Assembly (NCBI GenBank): GCA_964017045.1
Contig: OZ024809.1
Location: 13,398,307 to 13,462,306, forward strand
From: Omphiscola glabra
Taxonomy: Eukaryota; Mollusca; Gastropoda; Lymnaeidae
DNA: 64,000 bases
Direction: 5' to 3'
Shown here: positions 51,565 to 62,728 of the stretch, piece by piece
Position numbering within the stretch: position 1 is the stretch's first letter
Layout: every line of letters begins with the position of its first letter
Notes under the pieces: generated by a model
The model's database searches: none
What the model was told of the DNA's origin: nothing
What the model saw: only the letters and a program-made list of their open reading frames with translations
Program-made: the position numbers and the translations under genes

Positions 51565-51715
51565 GATTAATTAGACACGAACATTCTGTGTCAGTGTAAC
51601 AATACATGTTAAGCTTCAATAATACTTTTACATAATACATAAGTAGACGTTTCGGCACATGCCTTCATCAGAACAACAACAAAACAGTTTAAAATGTATA
51701 CATTAAATTTACATA
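51565..51715 (-). mobile_element. Penelope-like fragment with hammerhead-like core, copy 2
   Basis: On the minus strand CTGATGA (51671-51665), AGGCATGTGCC and GAAAC (51653-51649) give a core with a possible GGC/GCC stem. It matches 25550-25715 for about 120 bp (for example ATGTTAAGCTTCAATAATAC, CATAATACATAAGTAGACG). Confidence 0.55.
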
Positions 51716-52127
51716 ATATATATATATACATATATCCTACCTAAAAAAAGAGAAAAAAATAGGAGGGGGCGAAAAAAGCAGACAGAAACGAAGTAAAGAG
51801 GAACGGAAAGGAAGTGACTTAAAATAAAATGTAAAATAAAAAACAATCAGGAAAAAGACACGGCAGTCACGTTAAATTGTGGATTTGGTTTATCCTGTAT
51901 GGAGTCCACGTACCAAATCTTGTTATTAACGTATTCTCCATATAGATCCTATCCCGTGTGTGACTAGTATACAGTATACCAGTAACTGCTATGTCTAAAA
52001 TGCCATCATGGTTGGTGCTATTGAAATGTCTGGAGACCGGACCGGGGGGGGGGGGGCTGTTTTTTTTTATGTTACAGAGGTGTTCTCTAAACCATTAAAG
52101 ACACTGTTATCTGTCACACTACTGTAT
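51716..52127. other. Unassigned DNA
   Basis: A-rich and then mixed sequence with poly-G at 52045-52055. Nothing was recognised. Confidence 0.5.
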
Positions 52128-52565
52128 CACATTTCTTGATATGAGACATATCACATTTCTTGATATGAGCCATATTACATTTTCTGGATATGAGCCATAT
52201 CACATTTCTTGATATGAGCCGTATCACATTTCTTAATATGAGCCATATCACATTTTCTGGATATGAGCCATATCACATTTCTTGATATGAGCCGTATCAC
52301 ATTTCTTGATATGAGCCATATCACATTTTCTGGATATGAGCCATATCACATTTTCTGGATATGAGCCATATCACATTTCTTGATATGAGCCGTATCACAT
52401 TTCTGATATGAGCCATATCACATTTTCTGGATATGAGCCATATCACATTTCTTGATATGAGCCGTATCACATTTCTTGATATGAGCCATATCACATTTTC
52501 TTGATATGTGCCATATCACATTTTCTTGATATGAGCCATATCACATTTTCTTGATATGAGACACT
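52128..52565. repeat. Minisatellite, 24-25-bp unit, about 18 copies
   Basis: GATATGAGCCATATCACATT plus TCTT or TTCTG repeats. CCGTATCAC variants recur regularly. Confidence 0.95.
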
Positions 52566-52769
52566 GATATATTAAACAGCAAGCTATACAACATTGTACA
52601 ACAAGCAATGCTAGTACATACCATGTCGCGAAATACTTCTACATTCATTAACAATGTTTAATTCCGAAGCACACAACAATTTTACACTCTACAACACAAT
52701 TTAGTATTACACAGCACACCAGTATTACATTCCTGGGCACTCACCAATATTGATTTCCGAAACACACCA

Positions 52770-53795
52770 TATAACATTACAAAACCATATTACATTCCAT
52801 AACACAACACCCAACAATATTACAGTCCATGACAAGACATACCGCTCACAAAACCATACTACATTCCATTGAAACACACACAATATAACATTACAAAACC
52901 ATATTACATTCCATAACACAACACCCAACAATATTACAGTCCATGACAAGACATACCGCTCACATAACCATACTACATTCCATTGAAACACACACAATAT
53001 AACATTACAAACCCATATTACATTCCATAACACAACACCCAACAATATTACAGTCCATGACAAGACATACCGCTCACATAACCATACTACATTCCATTGA
53101 AACACACACAATATAACATTACAAAACCATATTACATTCCATAACACAACACCCAACAATATTACAGTCCATGACAAGACATACCGCTCACATAACCATA
53201 CTACATTCCATTGAAACACACACAATATAACATTACAAAACCATATTACATTCCATAACACAACACCCAACAATATTACAGTCCATGACAAGACACACCG
53301 CTCACATAACCATACTACATTCCATTGAAACACACACAATATAACATTACAAACCCATATTACATTCCATAACACAACACCCAACAATATTACAGTCCAT
53401 GACAAGACATACCGCTCACATAACCATACTACATTCCATTGAAACACACACAATATAACATTACAAACCCATATTACATTCCATAACACAACACCCAACA
53501 ATATTACAGTCCATGACAAGACATACCGCTCACATAACCATACTACATTCCATTGAAACACACACAATATAACATTACAAAACCATATTACATTCCATAA
53601 CACAACACCCAACAATATTACAGTCCATGACAAGACATACCGCTCACATAACCATACTACATTCCATTGAAACACACACAATATAACATTACAAAACCAT
53701 ATTACATTCCATAACACAACACCCAACAATATTACAGTCCATGACAAGACACACCGCTCACATAACCATACTACATTCCATTGAAACACACACGT
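52770..53795. repeat. Minisatellite, 114-bp unit, about 9 copies, open minus-strand frame
   Basis: The unit includes ACCATATTACATTCCATAAC, ACAATATTACAGTCCATGAC and AAGACATACCGCTCACATAA. As 114 equals 38 codons and the minus frame lacks stops, an uninterrupted frame of 483 codons runs 52725-54176 (repeating FQWNVVWLCERYVLSWTV). I treat it as a repeat artefact: copies are nearly identical and no splice or start context supports a gene. Confidence 0.96.
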
Positions 53796-53889
53796 AAATC
53801 CAACCAATAAAGTCATTTTCCCGTGACGCAGTTGAAGATTTCCCGTTGTGCCCACTTGTCTGAATTCTCTAAACACATTGAACAAGATA

Positions 53890-54172
53890 TCCACGACGCA
53901 TAGAACACTATATCCACGACATATAGAACACCATATCCACGACGCATAGAACACCATATCCACGACACATAGAGCACCATATACACGACACATAGAGCAC
54001 CATATCCACGACACATAGAGCACCATATCCACGACGCATAGAACACCATATCCACGACACATAGAACACCATATCCACGACACATAGAGCACCATACCCA
54101 CGACGCATAGAACACCATATCCACGACGCATAGAACACCATATCCACGACGCATAGAACACCATATCCACGC
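53890..54172. repeat. Minisatellite, 23-bp unit, about 12 copies
   Basis: ACCATATCCACGACGCATAG plus AAC repeats every 23 bp with CACAT/GCAT and GAGC/GAAC variants. Confidence 0.96.
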
Positions 54173-54279
54173 GCACACAAAAAAGGTCGAATTTCAGCCT
54201 CTATCTTTGGAGGCCCATCATTCTCATTACAGCCCTATCATTGGGGTAACTGAACGAGAGTGGCCTGATTGTAAGGGAG

Positions 54280-54475
54280 ATGGATTGACTGTAACCCGTC
54301 CATGTGAATGTGATATATTGGTTGTACTTCATTGGCGTGAACGAGATACACTGGTTCTAACTCATGGACGTGAAGTAGATATATTACTTGTAACTCATGG
54401 GTGTAAAGTATATAATATGTTGGTTGCTAATCTGAATCATGGAGTTAAATTGAGATATATTGATTGTAATAATTA
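54280..54475. repeat. Degenerate minisatellite, about 30-33 bp
   Basis: GTAACTCATGGGTGT and GATATATTGGTTGT-type words recur about five times. Confidence 0.7.
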
Positions 54476-54479
54476 AATA

Positions 54480-54638
54480 AGGCCATATTACATTTCTGGG
54501 ACCAATAATGCCAAATTACATTTCTGGGACCAATAATGCCATATTACATTTCTGGGACCAATAATGCCATATTACATTTCTGGGACCAATAATGCCATAT
54601 TACATTTCTGGGAACAATAATGCCATGTTACATTTCTG
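54480..54638. repeat. Minisatellite, 28-bp unit, about 5-6 copies
   Basis: CTGGGACCAATAATGCCATA plus TTACATTT repeats every 28 bp. Confidence 0.96.
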
Positions 54639-54649
54639 AAGGGAAAATA

Positions 54650-55265
54650 TAGAGCTCGGTGGTAGACAATGATGGATGGTGAATCCCTACAAACCAAGAG
54701 ATATATAATTTGTACAAAGACCCACCCATAGTCGCAACAAATTAAAAAGGCAGACTGCGGTGGACAGGACACATTGAAAAGATGCCGGATTGTAGAGCAG
54801 CAAAAGTTACCTACAGGCAGAAAACCTAGGGGAAGAAGACTGACCAGTCTACGATCTACAGGCAGAAACCTAGCGGCAGACGGCTCACTGGTCGACCAAG
54901 ACTGGGATGCTGAGGCGTAGCGTAGGGGGGGCAGGGGGGTACAGATGTACCCGGGCGCCAGCTAGTTAGGGCGCCAAAATGTGCTTTGGTATTATTTTAT
55001 TTATGAAAATAATGGGTTTGAGAGTTGAAAAAAGGAAAAGAGTGCGCTTTAAAATGAATCTTGTCCCCGGGCGCGAATCTTGTCCCCGGGCGCCAAACAC
55101 TCTAGCTACGCCACTGCTGGGATGGATTGATGATGTAGAGAAGGACTTACATCAACCGAGGGTCCGCGCTTCAAGTCGGAGAGCCATTAATCGATCTGAA
55201 CGGAAGGATGTGGTGGAGCAGGCCAGGGCCCTGCATGGGCTGTAGTGCCACCGATGAGGATGATG
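54650..55265 (+). mobile_element. LINE C-terminal fragment interrupted by a MITE
   Basis: Across frameshifts the plus strand reads MDGESLQTKR, LYKDPP-like, KGRLRWTGHI then KMPDCRAAKVTYRQKT, SGRRLTGRPRLG, and after the inserted MITE WIDDVEKDLHQP, SSRRAINRSERKDVVEQARA and LHGL-stop. This is the RLRWxGHIxRM...GRPRxxWxDDVxxDL...AxDRxxW tail common at the C-terminus of many non-LTR retrotransposons. The fragment has stops and a 40-bp internal duplication near 54812-54880, so it is dead. It is a different lineage from the LINE at 8.3-9.8 kb. Confidence 0.85.
54910..55116. mobile_element. hAT-type MITE, 207 bp, nested in LINE, perfect 8-bp target duplication
   Basis: CTGAGGCGTAGC and GCTACGCCACTG form near-perfect inverted ends. 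CTGGGATG occurs on both sides (54902-54909 and 55117-55124). Removing the element and one duplication restores the LINE reading GRPRLGWIDDV, which proves the insertion independently. The duplicated word CTTGTCCCCGGGCGC occurs twice inside. Confidence 0.95.
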
Positions 55266-57046
55266 CATCACTGAGAACAATAATGTCATGTCCCTGACAT
55301 GTTAGAGTGTTATTAATGCATCTCCATCTTGGCTCCCCTGTTTGAACATCAACTTTATTCAACCTGATCCTAAAGCGAATCAAATGTTCGCAGACCTGCA
55401 ATGTTGAGCAATCTTACGGGAAGGGCAACAATGCGATCAACCCAACTGACACGGCATCCGCACTCTTATGGCAACCATTGCTCGGCAACAACAGAATAAA
55501 ATGAAGCCTTACAATTGACACTGTACTTACTTCTAAGTACAGGACACACTGCTATAGGCACATTTCTTTATTGGACACACTACTACATTCACGTATTGTA
55601 TCTTTATCAGAAATATTATATTGCTATATAACACAACATACTGTACAACATTCCACAAAACACAATACTCTCACGATGTACTTCCCACCTCACGCTCCCA
55701 CACACGCCATTATCCACACACTCACGCACCCACCCACCCACGCACACACACAAAACTTATCCGAGCTCCTCAAAAAAAATGCGCACACAAAAAAACCGAC
55801 AGGGCTGGAGCAACTTAATTACAAGTCACTAATCCAATTTTTAGGCAATATTTTTTTTCTTTGCTAAACGGGCCAGCATTTTTTGTGTGTTCATTTCAGG
55901 AAAGTCCAAAGCTGTCTGACGGAGTTAAAGGGCAATTCTGAGGGGTCAGCGGAAACGCCAACGCAAGGGATGTAGCTCACCATGACACCCCAACACCAGT
56001 TGTCACTCTTGGCAAGGAGAGCGCTGCGAACCAGTCAACTGCTCCCATAAATGCTATTGGCTTTCATGGTCGTCTGGCGGAGGCGGGTAGACAGATCGTG
56101 AGGGAGGAATGAAGGGAGTGAGGGAGTAGCGGGTGTCGGAGGAATAAGCAGTTGGCTGGAGGTCAGAGTTTGTGTCCAGATTTATCGTTGTTTTTGTCCG
56201 TCTGGTGTGTCAGCCACAGGTGATCTGTGAGCGTCGTCTTGCCGTCTGGTCTGTCTGTCTGGCGAACTGTGAGTGTCGTCTTCACTAACTTATCTGTCCA
56301 TCTGTCGACGTGCGAGAATTGTCTTGATCTCATGTCTATCTTGTCTGCTGTCAGCATTGTCTCATGCTGGGTCAGCCAGGTCGGGATGCTGAATAAATTT
56401 CCATCAATGTTGTCTACTCCTTATATGTTTTCTGTTATTTCTCTAACTTGTTTACTGAACTGATATGTCTGTGTCTGCTTTGGTCTGATATAATACGTTT
56501 TTTGTTTGTCTTGGTTTTATGTATATAAAATGAGTGCAGTATTCCTGTCTCACATTGTATGATTATGTTTTCTCTTTCTCGCGTTCTAAGATCATGTCAC
56601 AATTTTCTATCGTCTTTTCGATTGTCAGCCTGCGTTGTGGTGTCCACTATGGATGGTACATTGTCGGGATTATCACACGTCCAGGTTTGGCCGGGATCGT
56701 CTCGGTTCAGCAGGTGACCTTGACGCGGCATCCCGGCCGGCTTTCATTTTTAGTCCCGGTTTCGATTTCAATTTGGTAAAAAAATTAATGTGTCATGTCT
56801 ATCTTAGCGAGTCTCGCACTCAATATTGGTGGACATGAAATCCCATATTTTTTTTTACAAATTGAGATACAATAATACATATAAACACTTCAAGTTCCAA
56901 GCTTTGTATACAGCAGCGAGTTTATTTATGAAAATATAAACATGTAAATTGTTCGCTTTTGTTTGAATATGAGGCCTGAGCCAAATCTTGCGCCTGCAAC
57001 CCCCACACCCCTATCCCCTAATTTTTTTATCCTGAGAAGATAGAGG
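55266..57046. other. Unassigned DNA
   Basis: CA-rich sequence at 55625-55800. GTCTGTCTGGCGAACTGTGA-type diverged repeats lie at about 56190-56350. No gene was recognised. Confidence 0.45.
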
Positions 57047-57048
57047 TA

Positions 57049-57235
57049 CCGTATTTTACGGACTATAAGACGCTATAATACGGACTATAAGACGAACCTT
57101 TATTTTTAAGCAATTTAAACTAAAAAAAAATAATAATTTACCATATTTATATTAACTTCGGGCATAAGACGCGCCTGAATTTTTTAGACAATTTTTCGAA
57201 GAAAAAAAGTGCGTATTATTGTCCGTAAAATACGG
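57049..57235. mobile_element. MITE with CCGTATTTTACGG ends, TA target duplication
   Basis: The left end CCGTATTTTACGGACTATAA and the right end (reverse complement CCGTATTTTACGGACAATAA) are inverted repeats of at least 20 bp with one mismatch. TA flanks both sides. It is 187 bp with no coding capacity. The 22510-22685 copy is an older relative. I do not assign a superfamily. Confidence 0.88.
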
Positions 57236-57312
57236 TATATTTTTTCACGGTAAAGTGCTAGAATTTCTGTAATCTTATCTTGACCATAATTAAAATATAG
57301 TTCTCATTACTG

Positions 57313-57490
57313 AGGTGTTTAGTGATTTTGAGGTGTTTAGTGATTTTGAGGTGTTTAGTGATTTTGAGGTGTTTAGTGATTTTGAGGTGTTTAGTGATTT
57401 TGAGGTGTTTAGTGATTTTGAGGTGTTTAGTGGTTTGGAGGTGTTTAGTGATTTTGAGGTGTTTAGTGATTTTGAGGTGTTTAGTGATCT
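57313..57490. repeat. Minisatellite, 18-bp unit, about 10 copies
   Basis: GAGGTGTTTAGTGATTTT repeats almost perfectly; one copy reads GTGGTTTG. Confidence 0.97.
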
Positions 57491-57619
57491 TTCTTCTGCC
57501 TAGTGCCCAAGCACACTCTATTTGACTTATCATATCCTGCCAATAGCGCTGGTAATGAACAAAGACCAAAATGGCTGCCCGGGCGGTCACCTGTTTCGGC
57601 CCTGTTTGGTACGCCACTG

Positions 57620-58765
57620 GTACCGGTTTCAACCACCCACAGCCCCCGGTTTCAACCATCCATAGCTCCCGGTTTCAACCACCCACATGTCCTGGTTTCA
57701 ATTATCCATAGCATGTGCTGGTTTCAACCATCCATAGCTCCAGGTTTCAACCATCCATAGCTCCAGGTTTCAACCATCCATAGCTCCAGGTTTCAACCAT
57801 CCATAGCACCAGGCTTCAACCATCCATAGCTCCAGGTTTCAACCATCCATAGCTCCAGGTTTCAACCATACATAGCTCCAGGTTTCAACCATACATATGC
57901 TCCAGGTTTCAACCATACATATGCTCCAGGTTTCAACCATCCATAGCTCCAGGTTTCAACCATCCATAGCTCCAGGTTTCAACCATCCATAGCTCCAGGT
58001 TTCAACCATCCATAGCTCCAGGTTTCAACCATCCATAGCACCAGGTTTCAACCATCCATAGCTCCAGGTTTCAACCATCCATGGCTCCAGGTTTCAACCA
58101 TCCATAGCACTAGGTTTCAACCATCCATAGCACCAGGTTTCAACCATCCACAGCTCCAGGTTTCAACCATCCACAGCTCCAGGTTTCAACCATCCACAAC
58201 TCCAGGTTTCAGCCATCCACAGCTCCAGGTTTCAACCATCCACAGCTCCAGGTTTCAACCATCCATGGCTCCAGGTTTCAACCATCCATAGCACTAGGTT
58301 TCAACCATCCATAGCTCCAGGTTTCAACCATCCATAGCTCCAGGTTTCAACCATCCATAGCACCAGGTTTCAACCATCCATAGCGCCAGGTTTCAACCAT
58401 CCATGGCTCCAGGTTTCAACCATCCATAGCACTAGGTTTCAACCATCCACAGCACCAGGTTTCAACCATCCACAGCTCCAGGTTTCAACCATCCACAGCT
58501 CCAGGTTTCAACCATCTACAGCTCCAGGTTTCAACCATCCACAGCTCCAGGTTTCAACCATCCATAGCTCCAGGTTTCAACCATCCACAGCTCCAGGTTT
58601 CAACCATCCACAGCTCCAGGTTTCAACCATCCACAGCTCCAGGTTTCAACCATCCATAGCTCCAGGTTTCAACCATCCACAGCTCCAGGTTTCAACCATC
58701 CACAGCTCCAGGTTTCAACCATCCACAGCTCCAGGTTTCAACCATCCACAGCTCCAGGTTTCAAC
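57620..58765. repeat. Minisatellite, 23-bp unit, about 50 copies
   Basis: GGTTTCAACCATCCATAGCT plus CCA. Variants CACAGCTCC, CATGGCTCC and GCACTAGG occur in blocks; a CATGGCTCC then GCACTAGG pair is repeated near 58080, 58265 and 58400. Confidence 0.97.
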
Positions 58766-58950
58766 CCCTAACATAACGGCAAGCCTACATACTGTGCACA
58801 TTGAGATCCGTCTACCAGTTCCCATTATAGTCACTCTTGGCGCAGCTACAGTTATAAGCAGTTTAAAAGAAAGGCTATATATATATTATATATATACATA
58901 TTCAAGTGTGAATATTTGGGTGGAGGCAAGGCGTTGCGGTTGAGTGGGTT
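58766..58950. other. Spacer with TA microsatellite
   Basis: TATATATATATTATATATA at about 58875-58897; otherwise nothing recognised. Confidence 0.55.
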
Positions 58951-59114
58951 CAGAGGCGTAACAACGGCTTGGCATTGGGGCAGTTGCCAAGGGCGCCGGC
59001 CTGCGCCAGTTCAAACGGGTGCCGCTAAATCTCTAATTTTTAAATTTTTATTTGAATATCAAGGGCGCCAAAAATAAATTAGCCAAGGGCGTCAAAGACC
59101 CAGTCACGCCTCTG
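58951..59114. mobile_element. hAT-type MITE, 164 bp
   Basis: Ends CAGAGGCGTAAC and AGTCACGCCTCTG are inverted repeats. Flanks AGTGGGTT (58943-58950) and CGTGGGTT (59115-59122) match at 7 of 8. The interior has GGGCGCC words like the 54910-55116 element. Confidence 0.88.
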
Positions 59115-59463
59115 CGTGGGTTACTCAATCGATGTAAATCAGGGCCGCTACACGGAAGTCAATATTTGAAGAGCTTATTTGATAGCGCTCTGAACTTTGA
59201 CCGGCTCTGGATAAAACACTTGAACTATATATCCAGACCAAAAAAAATAAAAAAATATGCGAACTATTGATGCAATCGGCCAGGCCATTTCTGTCAGTAA
59301 TGGGGAGGAAGTCCCTGAGTTGCTGTCGCACGCTGAGAGTTATGTTATCTTCTGAGTGGCAGTTGGCCACACCTCCATCCCTTGATGGCCACACATATTT
59401 GTGATCTGTTTTGTGTCTTACGTGGAGACAACACGATACTTACAATAGTGTGCACTGTACCGA
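59115..59463. other. Unassigned DNA
   Basis: No recognisable gene; opposing open frames of 72 and 89 codons here have no domain. Confidence 0.5.
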
Positions 59464-60762
59464 TGTGGGGGTCGTGCTGAGGTTGTGCTGAGGTTGTGCC
59501 GAGGTTGTGCTGAGGCTGTCCTGAGGTTGTGATGAGGTTGTCCCGAAGTCGTGCTGAGGCTGTCCTGAGGTTGTGCTGAGGCTGTCATGAGGTTGTGATG
59601 AGGTTGTCCGAAGTCGTGCCGAGGCTGTCCTGAGGTTGTGCTGAGGTTGTGCTGAGGTTGTGCTGAGGTTGTTCTGAGGTTGTGCTGAGGTCGTGCTGAG
59701 GCTGTCCTGAGGTTGTGCTGAGGTTGTGCTGAGGTTGTGCTGAGGTCGTCCTGATGTTGTCCTGAGGATGTGCTGAGGCTGTGCTGAGGCTGTCCTGAGG
59801 TCGTGCTGAGGCTGTCCTGGGGTTGTGCTGAGGTCGTCCTGATGTTGTCCTGAGGATGTGCTGAGGTTGTGCTGAGGTTGTGCTGAGGTTGTTCTGAGGT
59901 TGTGCTGAGGTTGTTCTGAGGTTGTCCTGAGGTTGTCCTGAGGTTGTGCTGAGGTTGTCCTGAGGTTGTCCCGAGGTTGTGCTGAGGTTGTGCTGAGGTC
60001 GTGCTGGGGTTGCGCTTAGGTTGTGCTGAGGTTGTCCTGAGGTTGTGCTGAGCTGGTCCTGAGGTTGTCCTGAGGTTGTGCTGAGGTTGTGCTGAGGTTG
60101 TGCTGAGGTTGTCCTGAGGTCGTGCTGAGGCTGTCCTGAGGTTGTGCTGAGGTCGTGCTGGGGTTGTGCTGAGGTTGTCCTGAGGTCGTGCTGAGGCTGT
60201 CCTGAGGTTGTGCTGAGGTTGTGCTGAGGTTGTCCTGAGGTCGTGCTGAGGCTGTCCTGAGGTTGTCCTGAGGTCGTGCTGAGGCTGTCCTGAGGTTGTC
60301 CTGAGGTCGTGCTGAGGCTGTCCTGAGGTTGTCCTGAGGTCGTGCTGAGGCTGTCCTGAGGTTGTCCTGAGGTCGTGCTGAGGCTGTCCTGAGGTTGTCC
60401 TGAGGTCGTCCTGAGGCTGTCCTGAGGTTGTCCTGAGGTCGTGCTGGGGTTGCGCTTAGGTTGTGCTGAGGTTGTCCTGAGGTTGTCCTGAGGTCGTGCT
60501 GGGGTTGCGCTTAGGTTGTGCTGAGGTTGTGCTGAGGTTGTCCTGAGGTCGTCCTGAGGCTGTCCTGAGGTTGTCCTGAGGTCGTGCTGGGGTTGCGCTT
60601 AGGTTGTGCTGAGGTTGTCCTGAGGTTGTCCTGATGTCGTCCTGAGGCTGTCCTGAGGTTGTCCTGAGGTCGTGCTGGGGTTGTGCTGAGGTTGTCCTGA
60701 GGTCGTGCTGGGGTTGTGCTGAGGTTGTCCTGAGGTCGTGCTACGGTTGCGCTTAGGTTGTT
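59464..60762. repeat. Minisatellite, 11-bp unit, about 115 copies with higher-order structure
   Basis: GTGCTGAGGTT with GTCCTGAGGTC, GCTGTCCTGAG and GCGCTTAGG variants. A 33-bp block (TCGTGCTGAGGCTGTCCTGA then GGTTGTCCTGAGG) repeats about six times at 60235-60430. Confidence 0.97.
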
Positions 60763-61636
60763 TTTTTTTTAGCAGCGTTCCTTGAAACCCACCACTCACA
60801 ATCACACCCACGGATGTGAACACACACGAGCATCACATTCAGTGAAGTGGAGCAGCTTTTACTTCGTACTGACGCGACCGTGTGGGCAGTTGGCGGCCTA
60901 GGGTTAATGAGAAAGTCACGTCAAGTTAGTTTGTATTTTAGTCAGGTTTTTTTGTTTAAATTTAAAAAAAAATTAATAATTTCGTTTTGATCTTTCGCAA
61001 AACATCGTCACGATAAAAGGTGAGTCAGGCATGTGCAATGAATTTGAAAACACGATCTGGACAAATTTGACCAACCGATTTTTTTAATATACATATCAGC
61101 TTCACGGCTCCGATTGTCTTGTCTCCTGTCTTGTGTCTGCAGTCTTGTGTCTGCTGTCTTGTGTCTGATGTCTTGTGTCTGCTGCTTTTGTCTACTGTCT
61201 TGTGTCTGCTGTCTTGTGTCTGCTGTCTTGTGTCTGCTGACTCTTTTGTTTTTTTTTATGTGTGTTAACAAATAATAATTTATCTAAACTCTAAATGAAG
61301 AATTTGGGCAAAATGAGTGTTGTGAAATAAGTCAAAGAGAAATTATAATGTCTAAGTGGTGCACAGCGGTTCTTACATCGTTAAAATTTTACTAAAAAAA
61401 TTTTTAAATGCCGGACAGAAATATCCTCAAGATTCTTGGGATGACATTCCGAAATTAAAAAAACCAAAAACAAACAAAAACAAAACAATATAAGTACTGC
61501 TGTAATGATGAATGAAAAAAATAATGTTGATCTCTTTCTCCCTCTATCGCAGCCCGCCAAGGATGGGGTTAGTATAATCCATGCTCAACTTTGGCATGTC
61601 TGTTTGCTATGCTCGGTTATTTCCCCTTTTCTGCTT

Positions 61637-61669
<33 letters not shown>

Positions 61670-62230
61670 AATTTATTATTTTTGTTTAAAAATTTTTAAA
61701 TTTCACTTTCACAATTGTTGTTTTTAGTTTTGTTTTTTAAATATATTTAAATATACAATGTGAAAAATGATCAGTGAATGTTAATTTAAAAAAAAAAAAA
61801 AATTCACCATCACTCGCTAATTAGACTGCACCATTTAAACTGTGTGTATGTGTGTTGGGATGTTTGTAACATACATCTACATGTTGTAGCTGTGTTTTTT
61901 GCATGTTACAGACCGAGGAAGAGCTCGGGCTAGACTCGTTTTTGATACGTCTTCCGATAAGGCCATGCATTTAGCCAAACATGTTTAAATTTTTCAAGTG
62001 GTATCAAATGTTTAATTCAACTTTTAAAATAAATTGATCGATTTTCATCGATCTCTGCGTGGGGCAATTTAAAAAATCAATCTTCGTACATTTTATTAGT
62101 TAGGCATATACAATAGCACAGCCTTTTTTTTTTTAATATAAATGTAAAAATTTGATGCCCCTGTGAATATCGCGGTCAGGTCGGAAAGGATACTGAGTAC
62201 TTTAATCACATATGAGAGGTAACTCAGGCT
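60763..62230. other. Unassigned DNA with short repeats
   Basis: TGTCTTGTGTCTGC (14 bp, about 8 copies) at 61115-61235 and a T tract of about 30 at 61640-61669. AT-rich elsewhere with no gene. Confidence 0.55.
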
Positions 62231-62231
62231 T

Positions 62232-62432
62232 TAGTTAGCGGTACCAATGGGAAGGAATATACATTGTGTTGTTTCCCTTTAATCGACCTTTTTTTTTTTT
62301 TGGTTTGTTTTGTTTTCTGTAAACACAATTCTTCGGTTTAAATAAAAAAAAAACTAGCACAAATGACATCAAAATAGCATTGAGTCTAATGGGACCCGGG
62401 GGCGAATGGCGGCGCTGCGTGTCCGGGTCCAT
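62232..62432. mobile_element. Partial copy of the palindromic element
   Basis: ACAAATGACATCAAAATAGC, GAGTCTAATGGGACCCGGG and GGCGGCGCTGCGTGTC match the inner half of the 62729-63142 element in the orientation of its left arm. The ends are not preserved. Confidence 0.75.
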
Positions 62433-62728
62433 GAGGATGACAAATCTTTCTTTTTTTTTTTTTTTTTAACGACGCGGCCTCTCTATTCCTGCTAACACTT
62501 TTCGGCGGACCCTTCTACCCTTCCTGGTCAGAATCCCTGGTATCCGCACACATGCCGCTGAAATGTCATAACCAGATCCCCCCCCCCCCCCCCTATTTGG
62601 TGGCCACCGTTAACATGCACGAATCAAAAACGTTCCTGAGAATTAACAACAATAAACAAAATATACAGCCCGGCTTTGTGAAGCTGTTCTTCTATCAATT
62701 TTACCCGAAAAATATAACAAAGTGGCTG
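62433..62728. other. Spacer with poly-T and poly-C
   Basis: A T tract at about 62449-62467 and poly-C at 62579-62593. No gene was recognised. Confidence 0.5.

Noticed and set aside
52725..54176. A 483-codon open frame on the minus strand
   Set aside because: It spans two minisatellites (114-bp and 23-bp units); the long frame follows from a stop-free 38-codon unit, and there is no splice, start or domain support.
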